DNA of 64,000 nucleotides from contig JBCCBB010000001.1 of the NCBI GenBank assembly GCA_039814545.1, forward strand, positions 105,205 through 169,204, given 5' to 3'. Under the pieces are notes generated by a model, which was not told the origin of the DNA, ran no database searches, and saw only the letters and a program-made list of their open reading frames with translations. Shown here piece by piece: positions 41,876-51,126 of the stretch. Each line of letters begins with the position of its first letter. Position 1 is the stretch's first letter. The translations under genes and the position numbers were made by a program. Source of the DNA: CALBPI01 sp039814545. Its GTDB lineage: Bacteria > Pseudomonadota > Gammaproteobacteria > Steroidobacterales > Woeseiaceae.

Positions 41876-43774
41876 TCATAGCTTCACTAGTGGTCCGCTG
41901 CGCGGCGTCGCTCGACGCTGACGCACCAACGCCAGACGCTCCATAAGCGCCAGCAGCACAGCGACACCGAGCACCCAGGGCAGGAAACGCGATCGCGGCA
42001 TCGGCGCTGCCCCCACGGCGGTGAACGCCGTGTCCTTGGGCGCCAACTGCTGACGGCGGACGGTCGCCGCAATGCGCGCTTGGCGTTCGACGCGGGACAG
42101 CGGCCCGACGGACCCCACCCACTGCGCGCCCAGGTCGCGATTGCCTGAAGCACCCGCGCGAACCTGCAACCAGCCGCCGACATCCGGCCAGTACCAGCCA
42201 CAGCGCTCCGCGGGACGCCAGGGCGTCGCGGACAACGGCAGCATCACATCATCGCGCTCATCTCTGCGCAGACGGACAGCACTCAATTGCGCGGCGCGCG
42301 GCACACAGATCCGCAAGCGCTCGCCAACCCGCAACTGCTCGGGCGTGAACCGCGCCCGAACGGGAATCGCGTCCCTCGCCAGGGACTGCACAAGATCAGA
42401 CCAAAGATTGGCGTGCTGCTGCTGCGCGCCGACGCCCACAAGCCGATAGCTGTCACGCAGCAGACCCACTGCAATCCGACCTCCGGGATCGGCGCGAGCC
42501 ACGATAGGCGTGCCCCCCACAGCCGACAGCAGCGCTTCACCCGCCGCGTCGGAAAACGTGAGCGCCAGCCGCGTCATGCCCGTCTCGAGCACCCCGGCGG
42601 ACGCCTCGAGCTGATACAGCGCCTGGCGCTCTGCATCTCCCTGCAGAACGTCACTGAGCTTCGGCGGCAGTGCCTTTGCGTCGGCACTGTCGTGAAGTAG
42701 TGCGAGGACTCCGGCGCCGTGGTCGGTGTCGAGCAGCGCAGACCGCGAGGCTTCATCCAGCACTCCCAGCGCAGCGCCGTCGGCAATGACCAGGTCGAAC
42801 TGCGAGAGCAGCTCCCGATCGATTGTGTCGAGCGCGCGCTCGGGCAGGCCCTCGAATCGATCGCGATAACGCGTGTCACTGACGCGTGTCCGCGCGGCCA
42901 CGCGAGCGCCGGCGCGCGCGAGCCAACGCGAGAGGCTGCGCCATTCAAACGAAGGTGCACTTTGAAGCAGCAATACCCGCGCCGAGATCGGTTCCCGAAC
43001 CTCGATGGGCAGGTCCAGATAGTCGCCCGCCAATGCGCCATCCTCGAGTGAGAGACGGAGTCGATGCCGACCGGCCGGCAATACAGGTCCAGTGATCTGC
43101 CCAGCCGTGGCCGCGGCGCTGGCCAACGCAGCACCGCTTGCGTCGCGCAAGACGAGCTTCGCGTCATCACCCAGACCGCCAGAGACGGCTGCTGTCACGA
43201 TGCTGGCACGGCCCAACACGCTGCGCGCCGACCAGTCCACGGAGACAAAGCCTGGTGCCAGCGTCGGTGGTTCGAATTCGATCTCCCCGGACCAGTCACT
43301 GTCGGCCCAGGCGTCCGCATTGAGCCCATCTCCCAGCACCCGGAGCCCGTGTGAAACGCGCGTATGAAGCTGCAGGTCGCCCAGCGCACTGATGCGAACC
43401 GCACGCCCCGACGCTGAACGGGACGCGCGCGCCTCGAGCCACTCGGACACGACGGGTTCGCGCCAGGCGCGGCCCGTGACAAACACGTCGCTGCGGTCTG
43501 AGACCTTCGCGAGGAATAAACCATCGGCGCCTGTTGTGACGAGGACGGGGCGCAACGCTTTGCCGCGCTCAGGTGGCGGCGCCACGAAGGCGAGCATGGC
43601 AAGCAGGTAGGCCACTGCCAACACGCACCAACCCGCCCGCCACACTCCCCCCGGCAGGCGGGGCACAATGCGAGACGCTGCGACCGCGCTTAACAGGACA
43701 ACGACAACTAGCGCGACAAGCGTGGCCGGCGCGGCAATGACACCTCGCCACCAGGATTCCATTGCGGCGATCAC
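41876..43774 (-). CDS. membrane protein with glutamine-amidotransferase-like periplasmic region, last gene of MoxR operon
   Basis: 632 residues, GTG start overlapping the upstream stop by 4 bases. Two N-terminal helices (about 12-32 and 45-63), a long soluble part, and one C-terminal helix (about 598-616). The soluble part has beta-rich Ig-like sections (ILPAGRHRLRLSL-type, seen as VLPAGRHRLRLSLEDG) and a section resembling the amidotransferase-like fold found in MoxR/BatA operons (ARVLLLQSAPSFEWRSLSRW, FDLVIADGAAL), without a recognisable catalytic triad. Function unknown; likely a membrane component of the complex encoded upstream. Confidence 0.7.
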   Translation of the reverse strand: MIAAMESWWRGVIAAPATLVALVVVVLLSAVAASRIVPRLPGGVWRAGWCVLAVAYLLAMLAFVAPPPERGKALRPVLVTTGADGLFLAKVSDRSDVFVTGRAWREPVVSEWLEARASRSASGRAVRISALGDLQLHTRVSHGLRVLGDGLNADAWADSDWSGEIEFEPPTLAPGFVSVDWSARSVLGRASIVTAAVSGGLGDDAKLVLRDASGAALASAAATAGQITGPVLPAGRHRLRLSLEDGALAGDYLDLPIEVREPISARVLLLQSAPSFEWRSLSRWLARAGARVAARTRVSDTRYRDRFEGLPERALDTIDRELLSQFDLVIADGAALGVLDEASRSALLDTDHGAGVLALLHDSADAKALPPKLSDVLQGDAERQALYQLEASAGVLETGMTRLALTFSDAAGEALLSAVGGTPIVARADPGGRIAVGLLRDSYRLVGVGAQQQHANLWSDLVQSLARDAIPVRARFTPEQLRVGERLRICVPRAAQLSAVRLRRDERDDVMLPLSATPWRPAERCGWYWPDVGGWLQVRAGASGNRDLGAQWVGSVGPLSRVERQARIAATVRRQQLAPKDTAFTAVGAAPMPRSRFLPWVLGVAVLLALMERLALVRQRRATPRSGPLVKL

Positions 43775-46086
43775 GGCAGCAGTCGACCGCCGGCAAAGGC
43801 GTCGAGACCCGCCTCACTGCGCGCCGCTGGTGCGGGTGGCGTCGGCGCATAGCGCTGCCAATACGCCAGCACGCGATCGCGGCACCCGTCGCACTCACCT
43901 TCCAACCGCCACTCGTCGACCGCTGCACGAACGTCCAAAGTCGCTTGCGCCAGTCCATCGTCGTCCTGAGCCGCAGCTTGCGCCAGCGACTCGTCGAGCC
44001 AGTCGTCGATGGCGTTGCGATCAAAGTTGCCTTGCGGGTAACGCGTGGCACCAAGCAGCGTCTGCATGGCCGCAATACGCGCCGCGTTAACGGTCGGTTG
44101 TTCCCGCGGCGCCAGTCGGCCCGATGGCGCAATGTCATCGAGCTCGCCCGTGAGCCTGCGCCCGGGATCGACGGGCGTCGGTTCGTAGCCAACACGAGCT
44201 ACGAAGACGCGTGAACGGTTTTGCACCCGCTTGATGAGGGCCAGCGCCTCATACTGGTGGGGCAGCGCCGGCCCGGGGTCGAACTGCCGCAGCGCCGCTT
44301 CCGAGCGCCACATGGCGCGCAATGCGGCACGCAGTAATTCACGCGTTTCCGGGTCAAACAAGGTCGCCGCTTCTTCCTGGTCGTGGAAATGCGCATAAGG
44401 GGTAATCGCCGCGAGCGCATCGCCGAAATCACCCGTGGCGCTCTGGAAGAATTCCGGCGGCTCATCACCGTGATTGTGACCGTCGCCAGGGTAGTGCGCG
44501 TCACCCTGCTGCCAGCCGGCATCGTCGCCATCTGGGTCCGCCTCACTGCCGCGCAGCGCCTCGAGTTCCTTGGCATAAGCCTGTTGCCAGCTGGCCTCGG
44601 CATCGCCACCGTGGTTGTGCCCATCACCGATGTAGTGACCTTCGCCGAGCGGCATCGCCGCAGGTTCGCCGCCCACCTCCTCGCCCATGAATTGCCCGTA
44701 GCGCAATCGCAGTGCGCGCTGGTCCAGCGCCAGCGACTGGGCGCGGGCTTCGAACGCGCTGGGCGCAATCGTTGCGCGATTGGCGACCAGCGCTTCGCTG
44801 TCGATGATGATCTGACGCTGACTTCTGAAGTACTCAGGCATCACCTGGATGACCGCGTTGTCCAGCACCACATCAGGCGCGCGGTCCACATCCTTCCAGC
44901 GCAGGATCAGAGTCTGCGAGCGCGCGACGTTGTTGGCGCCCGGCCGCGCATCGGCAGCTTCGAAATGCAGGTAGATTTCGGCGCCGGGCTCAAGCCCGAA
45001 CTGCGCGCCCGTAAAATCACGTGCCGTCTCGAGCTCGCGCCGTGATGCCGCAGCGTCTTCGAACAACGCCTCAACCGAGCCTTCGAAGCTCACACGCTCG
45101 CCGCTGCCCGTGGCCCGAGTCGCGTGCGCCGTGACCGCAGCGACACCGTGGTCGTCGACCACGGTTACCCGAACCGGCAATGCGAAGGGCAGTCCGTCCA
45201 CCTCGTGCAGCCGCGCATCAGGCGTCGCGATTCGGATCGCAGGTGCGGTATCACTAGTGAGACCGACGCGGTGCACGAACGCACCGTCAGGCAACGGTAC
45301 GGACCGACCCGCACCATCCATGATCTGCCAGGTCGTCGCTGTGGCTGGCCACCAGGCGCTCTGCCAACGGCCGTCGCCCGCCTCGTAGAGCTTCACACGG
45401 CGACCGTCTCCCTGCACAAGCTCAAGGCCTGTGTAGGTGCCGCTGACCCTGAGGGTTGCCCGCAGTGTCGAAAACTCAGGCACCGTGATGTCACCCACCT
45501 CAAACTCGAGTGGCGAAAGCCGGGTGTACTCAGGCGGCCGCGCTTCGAGGGACACGGCCGAAATGAATGACGCCTGCTGCACTGCATCTCTTGCGGGCGC
45601 CGGCTCAAGCCAGCGCGGGAAGAGCCAGGTTAGATTGGCAAGCACCGCTGCCAAAAACAGTGCGCCCGCCATGACTCGCGGCAGTCTGCCAACGGTGCTC
45701 GACTGCAAGTCGCCGCGGGCGGCCAATGCCAGCAATGCGTCAGCCGTGCGCTCACGCTGCAGGCGCGCCGGCAGGCTCAGTGTCGAGGTCGGCGTCAGCA
45801 GCAGTGCCGTGCTGTCTTCGAGACTCGCGTGCATGCGATCGAGATGCGCGGCGGTGCGGGTCGCGGTGACACGTTGCGCCGCACGAGCGACATCGATCGC
45901 CAGCGCCTGAATGAGAGCCGCGAGCCCCGCGAGCAGGAAGGCCTCGCCGGCACTTGCGGCGCCCCATCGAACGGCCACGAATCCCGCAAGTACCGACAGC
46001 GGCACCGCGTAGCCCAGGTAGCGTGCCAGTTGCGCTGACCGCAGTTCGCGCACATGGCGCCGCAAGGCCGTCCGCGCGGACGTCAT
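43771..46086 (-). CDS. large membrane-anchored protein with duplicated HYxGDGHNHG motif (DUF4175-like)
   Basis: 771 residues from the ATG at 46086, which overlaps the upstream stop by 4 bases. Two helices near residues 22-70 and a third near 148-168, then a periplasmic part. Residues 484-493 read HYIGDGHNHG and residues 531-540 read HYPGDGHNHG, 47 apart, with HFH at 566-568: a likely metal-binding region. CDGC occurs at 732-735. Position and layout match the large DUF4175-like proteins of MoxR-DUF58 operons, but that label is tentative. Confidence 0.7.
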   Translation of the reverse strand: MTSARTALRRHVRELRSAQLARYLGYAVPLSVLAGFVAVRWGAASAGEAFLLAGLAALIQALAIDVARAAQRVTATRTAAHLDRMHASLEDSTALLLTPTSTLSLPARLQRERTADALLALAARGDLQSSTVGRLPRVMAGALFLAAVLANLTWLFPRWLEPAPARDAVQQASFISAVSLEARPPEYTRLSPLEFEVGDITVPEFSTLRATLRVSGTYTGLELVQGDGRRVKLYEAGDGRWQSAWWPATATTWQIMDGAGRSVPLPDGAFVHRVGLTSDTAPAIRIATPDARLHEVDGLPFALPVRVTVVDDHGVAAVTAHATRATGSGERVSFEGSVEALFEDAAASRRELETARDFTGAQFGLEPGAEIYLHFEAADARPGANNVARSQTLILRWKDVDRAPDVVLDNAVIQVMPEYFRSQRQIIIDSEALVANRATIAPSAFEARAQSLALDQRALRLRYGQFMGEEVGGEPAAMPLGEGHYIGDGHNHGGDAEASWQQAYAKELEALRGSEADPDGDDAGWQQGDAHYPGDGHNHGDEPPEFFQSATGDFGDALAAITPYAHFHDQEEAATLFDPETRELLRAALRAMWRSEAALRQFDPGPALPHQYEALALIKRVQNRSRVFVARVGYEPTPVDPGRRLTGELDDIAPSGRLAPREQPTVNAARIAAMQTLLGATRYPQGNFDRNAIDDWLDESLAQAAAQDDDGLAQATLDVRAAVDEWRLEGECDGCRDRVLAYWQRYAPTPPAPAARSEAGLDAFAGGRLLP

Positions 46087-47114
46087 ACCTGCGCCCCGCG
46101 CAGTGCCAGCGTGCGCTCGGTGGCGAACAGACCCACCGCCAAAACCAACCACGCGACTGAAATGGGCGCCGTAAGGCGTCGCTCGATATTGCCTGGCGCC
46201 AGCCTGGACGATGCACCGGGTAGCGGTGCCACGGCAACACCGTCGACCGGGCGGCGGCCCGCAATGGCGGTTAGCTGATGCCACAGCGCTGTGGCGAAGA
46301 CGCCGGCGCTGAGTGTCGGGTCAAAGGCCACCGCGTGCGCCGAATCGACACCATCAAATACGACAACCCGCGCCGTCCAGGCCGCGTGATCCGGGGCACC
46401 CTTGCCGAGGAGAATTCGAGCACCGCTGCTGTTGTCAATCGTCGTGTCGACCACGGTCACCGTGTCGGGCAGGAAGCCTGCCTCACGCCAGAGTCCGATG
46501 GCCTGGCGAACCGCAGCGCGCAACGCGTCGTCGTCGCCAATAATGTGCAGCGTCTTGGGCGCACCCGCGGATTCCCACCCGCCCGGGTTGCGCGCTGGCG
46601 TATCGCCGCGCTGCCACACGACTGAACGTCCCAGCTCGGGCATCACTGACGGCCAATCCATTGCCGCGGGCGTCCCAGCCACCACGAGTTGCGTGTCGGC
46701 CGGTAAGGCTTGCGACAACGCTAACAGGGCCGCCGCAGTGACGTCATCGCGTTGCGGGGCGCGCGACAGGGGTGTTTGCTGACCATCAAGCCACAGGTAC
46801 TGCACGCCCGGCTCGATCTCCGGCGGCGACGTACCCGGCACCACGGCAACCACGCGTGTGGCGCCCGAAGTCTCAAGGACCTCCGGTTGTTCTCGCACGA
46901 CCGTGGCAACCAGCGTCGCAAACAACACCAGTCGGCTTACGAGCAACGCACGTTGGCTTAGGGGCGCCGTGGTCAGTCTCGGGCGCGACTCGGTCTCGAA
47001 AGGCTTGAGCGTCGCCACCGTGATGCGCCGGCGCGCGCCCAGATACAAGGTATGCACGAGCACAGCGACCAACGCCGCCCCAAGACCCAGTAACACTGCC
47101 GTCAGCGCGCTCAC
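46083..47114 (-). CDS. BatA-like N-terminal domain membrane protein without vWA domain
   Basis: 343 residues, GTG start overlapping the DUF58 stop by 4 bases. Helices at about residues 4-24 and 52-72 resemble the BatA N-terminal membrane region (RLVLFATLVATVVREQPEV), and a C-terminal helix lies near 315-335. The middle is a Rossmann-like section (TRVVAVVPGTSPPEIEPG; TQLVVAGTPAAMDWPSVM) without the DxSxS metal motif of vWA domains. Function unknown; presumably interacts with DUF58 and MoxR products. Confidence 0.68.
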   Translation of the reverse strand: MSALTAVLLGLGAALVAVLVHTLYLGARRRITVATLKPFETESRPRLTTAPLSQRALLVSRLVLFATLVATVVREQPEVLETSGATRVVAVVPGTSPPEIEPGVQYLWLDGQQTPLSRAPQRDDVTAAALLALSQALPADTQLVVAGTPAAMDWPSVMPELGRSVVWQRGDTPARNPGGWESAGAPKTLHIIGDDDALRAAVRQAIGLWREAGFLPDTVTVVDTTIDNSSGARILLGKGAPDHAAWTARVVVFDGVDSAHAVAFDPTLSAGVFATALWHQLTAIAGRRPVDGVAVAPLPGASSRLAPGNIERRLTAPISVAWLVLAVGLFATERTLALRGAQV

Positions 47115-48040
47115 GAGGCCGCATCCACGTCGGCCAGCAAGCGCGCCGGCGCGTCGAGGCCATGGTCGAGTGCGGCGCGCAGCACATCGGGCACGGGCGT
47201 CGATGCGTTCACGCGCACGACCCGGGCACCCAGCGCCATATGCTCGCGACGAACGGCATCGAGCAGCCCCGCAAAGCGCGCGAGGTACCGCGGGCGATAG
47301 GCCCGTGCATCGACGACTCGCGTCTCGCCATGCTCGGCGTCGATGACCTCGACCTGGCCGCGGTGCGGAAACGCGAGTTCGTCGTCCGTGACGATCTGAA
47401 CACTCGTCAGACCGTGCGCCATACCCAACAGTTCACGCATCGCGCGCGTCTGCTCGTCGCCGCGCTCAAAGAAATCTGAAAAGCAAAATACCTTGCTGCG
47501 CGCCGGCAAGGCTTGCAGTGCGTGGCGCACATTGGCGTGCCGCGGCCAACGGCCGGCGGGCGCCAGGGATGCAAGCGCGCCGGTCACGCGCTGAAATTGC
47601 GCATTGCCCGCTGCGGGCGGCAGATACACGGGCCGCCCATCGGTAAGCGTGACCAAGCCAAAGTCGTGGTGGCGCTGCGCCGACAACCAAGCAATCGCGG
47701 ACGCCGTCCGCTGCGCCAGCTCGAGCCGACTTGGCCCGCCCTCATCGTGCATCCCCATCGACGCCGTCGTGTCGACGAACAGACACACCGTAAGCCGACT
47801 CTCCTGCTCCGCCTCGCGCACATAATGGCGGTCGGTACGCCCGTAGAGTCGCCAGTCCACGCGCCGCAAATCATCGCCAGGGAGATAGGGACGATACTGG
47901 TGGAACTCGATGCCCTCGCCGCGCTCGCGACTGATGTGCGAGGCGCGCAGACTGCTCGCAACCCGGTGGCGGCTCGCCAGCGTGTAGCGCAGCAACTGAT
48001 GGCGTGTCGCGGCGTCGGGCAGCAGGTCCACCGCGTCCAT
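47111..48040 (-). CDS. DUF58 domain protein
   Basis: 309 residues. The DUF58 hallmark EFHQYRPYLPGDDLRRVDWR is present near residue 45 (seen as YRPYLPGDDLRRVDW), followed by a vWA-like fold with DTTASMGMHDEGG, where Asp/Thr/Ser resemble the metal-ion site. DUF58 proteins are regular partners of MoxR AAA+ ATPases and are thought to act in assembly of envelope complexes. It is 3 bases downstream of moxR. Confidence 0.9.
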   Translation of the reverse strand: MDAVDLLPDAATRHQLLRYTLASRHRVASSLRASHISRERGEGIEFHQYRPYLPGDDLRRVDWRLYGRTDRHYVREAEQESRLTVCLFVDTTASMGMHDEGGPSRLELAQRTASAIAWLSAQRHHDFGLVTLTDGRPVYLPPAAGNAQFQRVTGALASLAPAGRWPRHANVRHALQALPARSKVFCFSDFFERGDEQTRAMRELLGMAHGLTSVQIVTDDELAFPHRGQVEVIDAEHGETRVVDARAYRPRYLARFAGLLDAVRREHMALGARVVRVNASTPVPDVLRAALDHGLDAPARLLADVDAAS

Positions 48041-48043
48041 GGG

Positions 48044-49072
48044 TCAGTCCGTGGCGACGCGCTCGGCCTTGAGCGGATCCTCGGGCGGCGCCACCTCGTC
48101 GAGCAGGTGGCCGACCACACGTTCGACATCCTGTTGCTCGGCCTCAGCATGGAAATTGAGAATCACGCGGTGTCGCAGTACGGGCAGCGCCACATCGCGA
48201 ATGTCGTCGAGCGTCACGGCGAGCCGCCCGGCGAGTAACGCGGTCGCTTTCGCCGCCAGAACAATCGCCTGACCCGCACGTGGACCGGCGCCCCAGCGGA
48301 CGTACTCGCGCACCGTCGCCGTCGCTTCGCTGTCGCTGGGTCGCGTCGCGCGCACCATGCGCGTCGCATACGCAAGCAGGCCCTCGCTGATGGGCAATTC
48401 GCGCACGAGCTGCTGCAGGGCGACGATATCCGCACCATCCATGACGGGCTTGACCTCGGCCTGCAAACCGCCTGTCGTACGACGCAGGATGTCGAGCTCC
48501 TCGTCCGCCGTCGGGTAGTCGATTCGGATCATCATGAGGAAGCGGTCGAGCTGCGCCTCAGGCAACGGATAGGTGCCCGCCTGCTCCAGCGGGTTCTGCG
48601 TGGCCATGACGAAGAACGGCTCGGGCAGGCGATGCGACGTGCCCGCAAACGTCACCCGGTGTTCCTCCATGGCCTCGAGCAAGGCCGATTGCGTCTTGGG
48701 CGGCGTGCGGTTGATTTCGTCGGCCAGCAAAAGACTCGTAAACACGGGGCCCGGTTGAAACTCGAGCTCGCGCCGACCTGATTCGGTCTCGGTCAATAAC
48801 TCGGTGCCAATGATGTCACCGGGCATGAGATCGGGCGTGAACTGGATGCGACCAAACGGCAGGTCGATGACGCGTGCCAGGGTTCGTAACAACTTGGTCT
48901 TGCCCAGCCCAGGTACGCCCTGCAACAGACAGTGTCCGCCCGCGAGCAGTGTCGCCAGGATTTCGTCGACGACCGCCGTCTGACCAACGATGACGCGACC
49001 AACTTCGCGTCGCACTTCAGCGAGTCGCGCAACCTGTTGACGGATTTCATGTTCCGTGGGTTCGTTGGCCAT
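48044..49072 (-). CDS. MoxR family AAA+ ATPase
   Basis: 342 residues from the ATG at 49072, which overlaps the DUF4159 stop. Walker A GVPGLGKTKLL near residue 50, Walker B LLLADEINRTPPKTQ, sensor MATQNPLEQAGTYPLPEAQ and the arginine-rich C-terminal lid. MoxR ATPases act as chaperones for cofactor insertion or complex assembly. The operon context suggests that the client is the TldD/TldE or the membrane proteins downstream. Confidence 0.95.
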   Translation of the reverse strand: MANEPTEHEIRQQVARLAEVRREVGRVIVGQTAVVDEILATLLAGGHCLLQGVPGLGKTKLLRTLARVIDLPFGRIQFTPDLMPGDIIGTELLTETESGRRELEFQPGPVFTSLLLADEINRTPPKTQSALLEAMEEHRVTFAGTSHRLPEPFFVMATQNPLEQAGTYPLPEAQLDRFLMMIRIDYPTADEELDILRRTTGGLQAEVKPVMDGADIVALQQLVRELPISEGLLAYATRMVRATRPSDSEATATVREYVRWGAGPRAGQAIVLAAKATALLAGRLAVTLDDIRDVALPVLRHRVILNFHAEAEQQDVERVVGHLLDEVAPPEDPLKAERVATD

Positions 49073-49770
49073 CAGTAGTTCAGTGCGTACATGACGATGT
49101 TCACGGCGAAGCGGGTGTTGTCGACGGCCAGCCAACGCTTGTTACGGTAATCGTAGTCCCACTCGCAACCGTAGTCTTTGTTGCTGTAGAGCACCGCCAG
49201 GCGGCCGTCGATCTCGAGGCCGCGCAGGTAGTCGTGAACCAGATCATCGCCCCAACCGTTGAGCTCAAAGCTCGTCGTGGGCGGCTCATCAAACTCGAAA
49301 AAGGCCTTGTACAGCGGGTGGTCATTCGGCAGCTTGGGCAAGCAATCGCGACCAAACAACGCTTCCATCTGACGCTCAAAACTCACGGCGAACAGCGCAT
49401 CGATATCGTGATTGCAGTCGTCAACGAACACAAAGCCGCCGTTCTCGACGTAGCGTTTGAAGTTGGCCGCTTCGGCGTTGCTGAACTGTACGAGTTTATG
49501 CCCGGCGAGGTAGCAGAACGGCGCTTCAAGCATGGCCGGGTCTGACAGCGCCACCACGCGCTCATTGGGGTCAACGTGCAGCGTCGTGTACTCAACAAGC
49601 GAGTTGAGCACATTATTGGGCATGCGCTCGTCGACGTTCCAGTTGCCCGACTCGTACATGAGTCGTGTGAAGTAGAAGTCGTAGCCGGAGCTCGCTCGCG
49701 CAGGTAAAGCAGCCGCGAGCGCCGAAGCACCCGCGGCTTGCAGAAACCCGCGTCGGTCGAGGATGCTCAG
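49072..49770 (-). CDS. DUF4159 protein with Tat-type signal, apparent CTG start
   Basis: 232 residues if begun at the CTG at 49768-49770, which overlaps the tldE stop as CTGA. This gives a twin-arginine signal (LDRRGFLQAAGASALAAALP, R6 and R7). There is no ATG, GTG or TTG in frame between there and the ATG at 49659, which would remove the whole signal. The mature part has the DUF4159 features RLMYESGNWNVDERMPN, VENGGFVFVDDCNHD, FGRDCLPKLPNDHPLY and YSNKDYGCEWDYDYRNKRW. DUF4159 resembles amidotransferase folds; role unknown. Confidence 0.82.
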   Translation of the reverse strand: MSILDRRGFLQAAGASALAAALPARASSGYDFYFTRLMYESGNWNVDERMPNNVLNSLVEYTTLHVDPNERVVALSDPAMLEAPFCYLAGHKLVQFSNAEAANFKRYVENGGFVFVDDCNHDIDALFAVSFERQMEALFGRDCLPKLPNDHPLYKAFFEFDEPPTTSFELNGWGDDLVHDYLRGLEIDGRLAVLYSNKDYGCEWDYDYRNKRWLAVDNTRFAVNIVMYALNY

Positions 49771-51095
49771 ACGGCGTCCGAGAGGCTTGAGAACGTGAAC
49801 TCGCGAACCTTGACGGGCGGCATCACAGCCGAGAACCCGAACAGGCTGACGCGTTCGGACTGCCCCAGCTCCTCCAGGTTGTTGAGCATGATCACTGGGC
49901 TCTCATTGAAGCGGAAGTTCTTCACGGGGAATTTGATCTCGCCGTTCTCGATGTAGAACGTACCATCACGCGTCAGGCCCGTGTAGAGCTGCGTCTGCGG
50001 ATCGAGCGCCCGGATATACCAGAGCCGCGAGACGAGGATTCCGCGCTCGGTGTCCTTGATCATGGCTTCGAGGTTGCGATCACCGCCCACCATGATGAGG
50101 TTGCTGGGCTGCGGCACAGGTGCCACCTCTTTCTGATCCGCCCAGTAACGATCGTAGAACAGGTTGTCCACCACACCGTCCTTAATGATCGAGAGCTTCT
50201 CTACGGGCTGCCCGCTCTGATTCCAGGTGGCCGCCGGCACACGCGGGTCGAGTGGGTCGCCGTAGGCCGTGACCTTCTCGTCAAAGACCTTTTCGCCCAG
50301 TCGCGTACCGCCGCCCTTCTGGGCCAGGAAGCTGCGACCTTCGTCGGCCTGACGGGCACCGAAGGCAAAGAACATGCGACCGATGAGTGCCGCGGCCGCA
50401 TTGGGCTCGAGGATCACGGTGTACTTGCCAGGCTCAAGCGCCTGCGCCTCGCGCGACGCCACGGCTTTTTGCAGTGCCACGGCTGAAGTCGCCGTGGTGT
50501 CGACGCGGCGCACGTCGTTGTCATCGGCCGAGGCCCAGCCTGAGCCCGTGCCGTCGTTGGTACGCACGGTTACGGTGAAGTTGACGTTGGTCTCGGTGTG
50601 GTAGGCGAACAGGCCTTCACTGTTCATCATGGCCGAGAAGTTGGCCGAGTCATTGAGAAAGCCCGCCGCCGTGGCGTCCTTGTCACGCGCGGGCCCGATG
50701 CTGGCTGCGGCGGAATCCGCACGGTACTCGGGCTTGATGTTGGCTGTGTCGTCGACGAACGCCTCGCTCTGGGCGTACTTCTGCGGGCCAAGGATGGGCA
50801 TGAATTCCGGCGACTCGGGCGCGAGCCGCGCAGTTTCCTCGGCGCGTGCTACCACCTTCGCCAGAGAGGCGTCGTCAAACTCGTTGATGGTGGCAGTGCC
50901 GACCTTTTGGCCGAAATTGCATTGAACCACGAGATCGACGTTCTTGGTTTCGCCGGCCGTGGAGACGCTGTTTCGCGCATAACGAATGTTGCCCTCGGTG
51001 CCGCCATTGAGATTGGCTTCGCAACCGTCTGCTTTGGAAAGCGATACCACCTTCTCAAGGATGGTCTTCGCTTCGTCACGGGTAAGTATGGTCAT
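49767..51095 (-). CDS. tldE: TldE/PmbA family protein
   Basis: 442 residues. In known systems TldE pairs with TldD to form a peptidase that trims modified peptides; TldE carries no metal site. Here likewise no HExxxH is seen. Family segments: GNIRYARNSVSTAGETKNVD, GKYTVILEPNAAAALIG, GGTRLGEKVFDEKVTAYGD and LIMVGGDRNLEAMIKDTERG. No signal peptide is visible although its partner has one. 31 bases separate it from tldD; its stop overlaps the DUF4159 start. Confidence 0.92.
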   Translation of the reverse strand: MTILTRDEAKTILEKVVSLSKADGCEANLNGGTEGNIRYARNSVSTAGETKNVDLVVQCNFGQKVGTATINEFDDASLAKVVARAEETARLAPESPEFMPILGPQKYAQSEAFVDDTANIKPEYRADSAAASIGPARDKDATAAGFLNDSANFSAMMNSEGLFAYHTETNVNFTVTVRTNDGTGSGWASADDNDVRRVDTTATSAVALQKAVASREAQALEPGKYTVILEPNAAAALIGRMFFAFGARQADEGRSFLAQKGGGTRLGEKVFDEKVTAYGDPLDPRVPAATWNQSGQPVEKLSIIKDGVVDNLFYDRYWADQKEVAPVPQPSNLIMVGGDRNLEAMIKDTERGILVSRLWYIRALDPQTQLYTGLTRDGTFYIENGEIKFPVKNFRFNESPVIMLNNLEELGQSERVSLFGFSAVMPPVKVREFTFSSLSDAV

Positions 51096-51126
51096 GTTGG
51101 CTACTCTCTCGAAATCTGTGGTCGGA

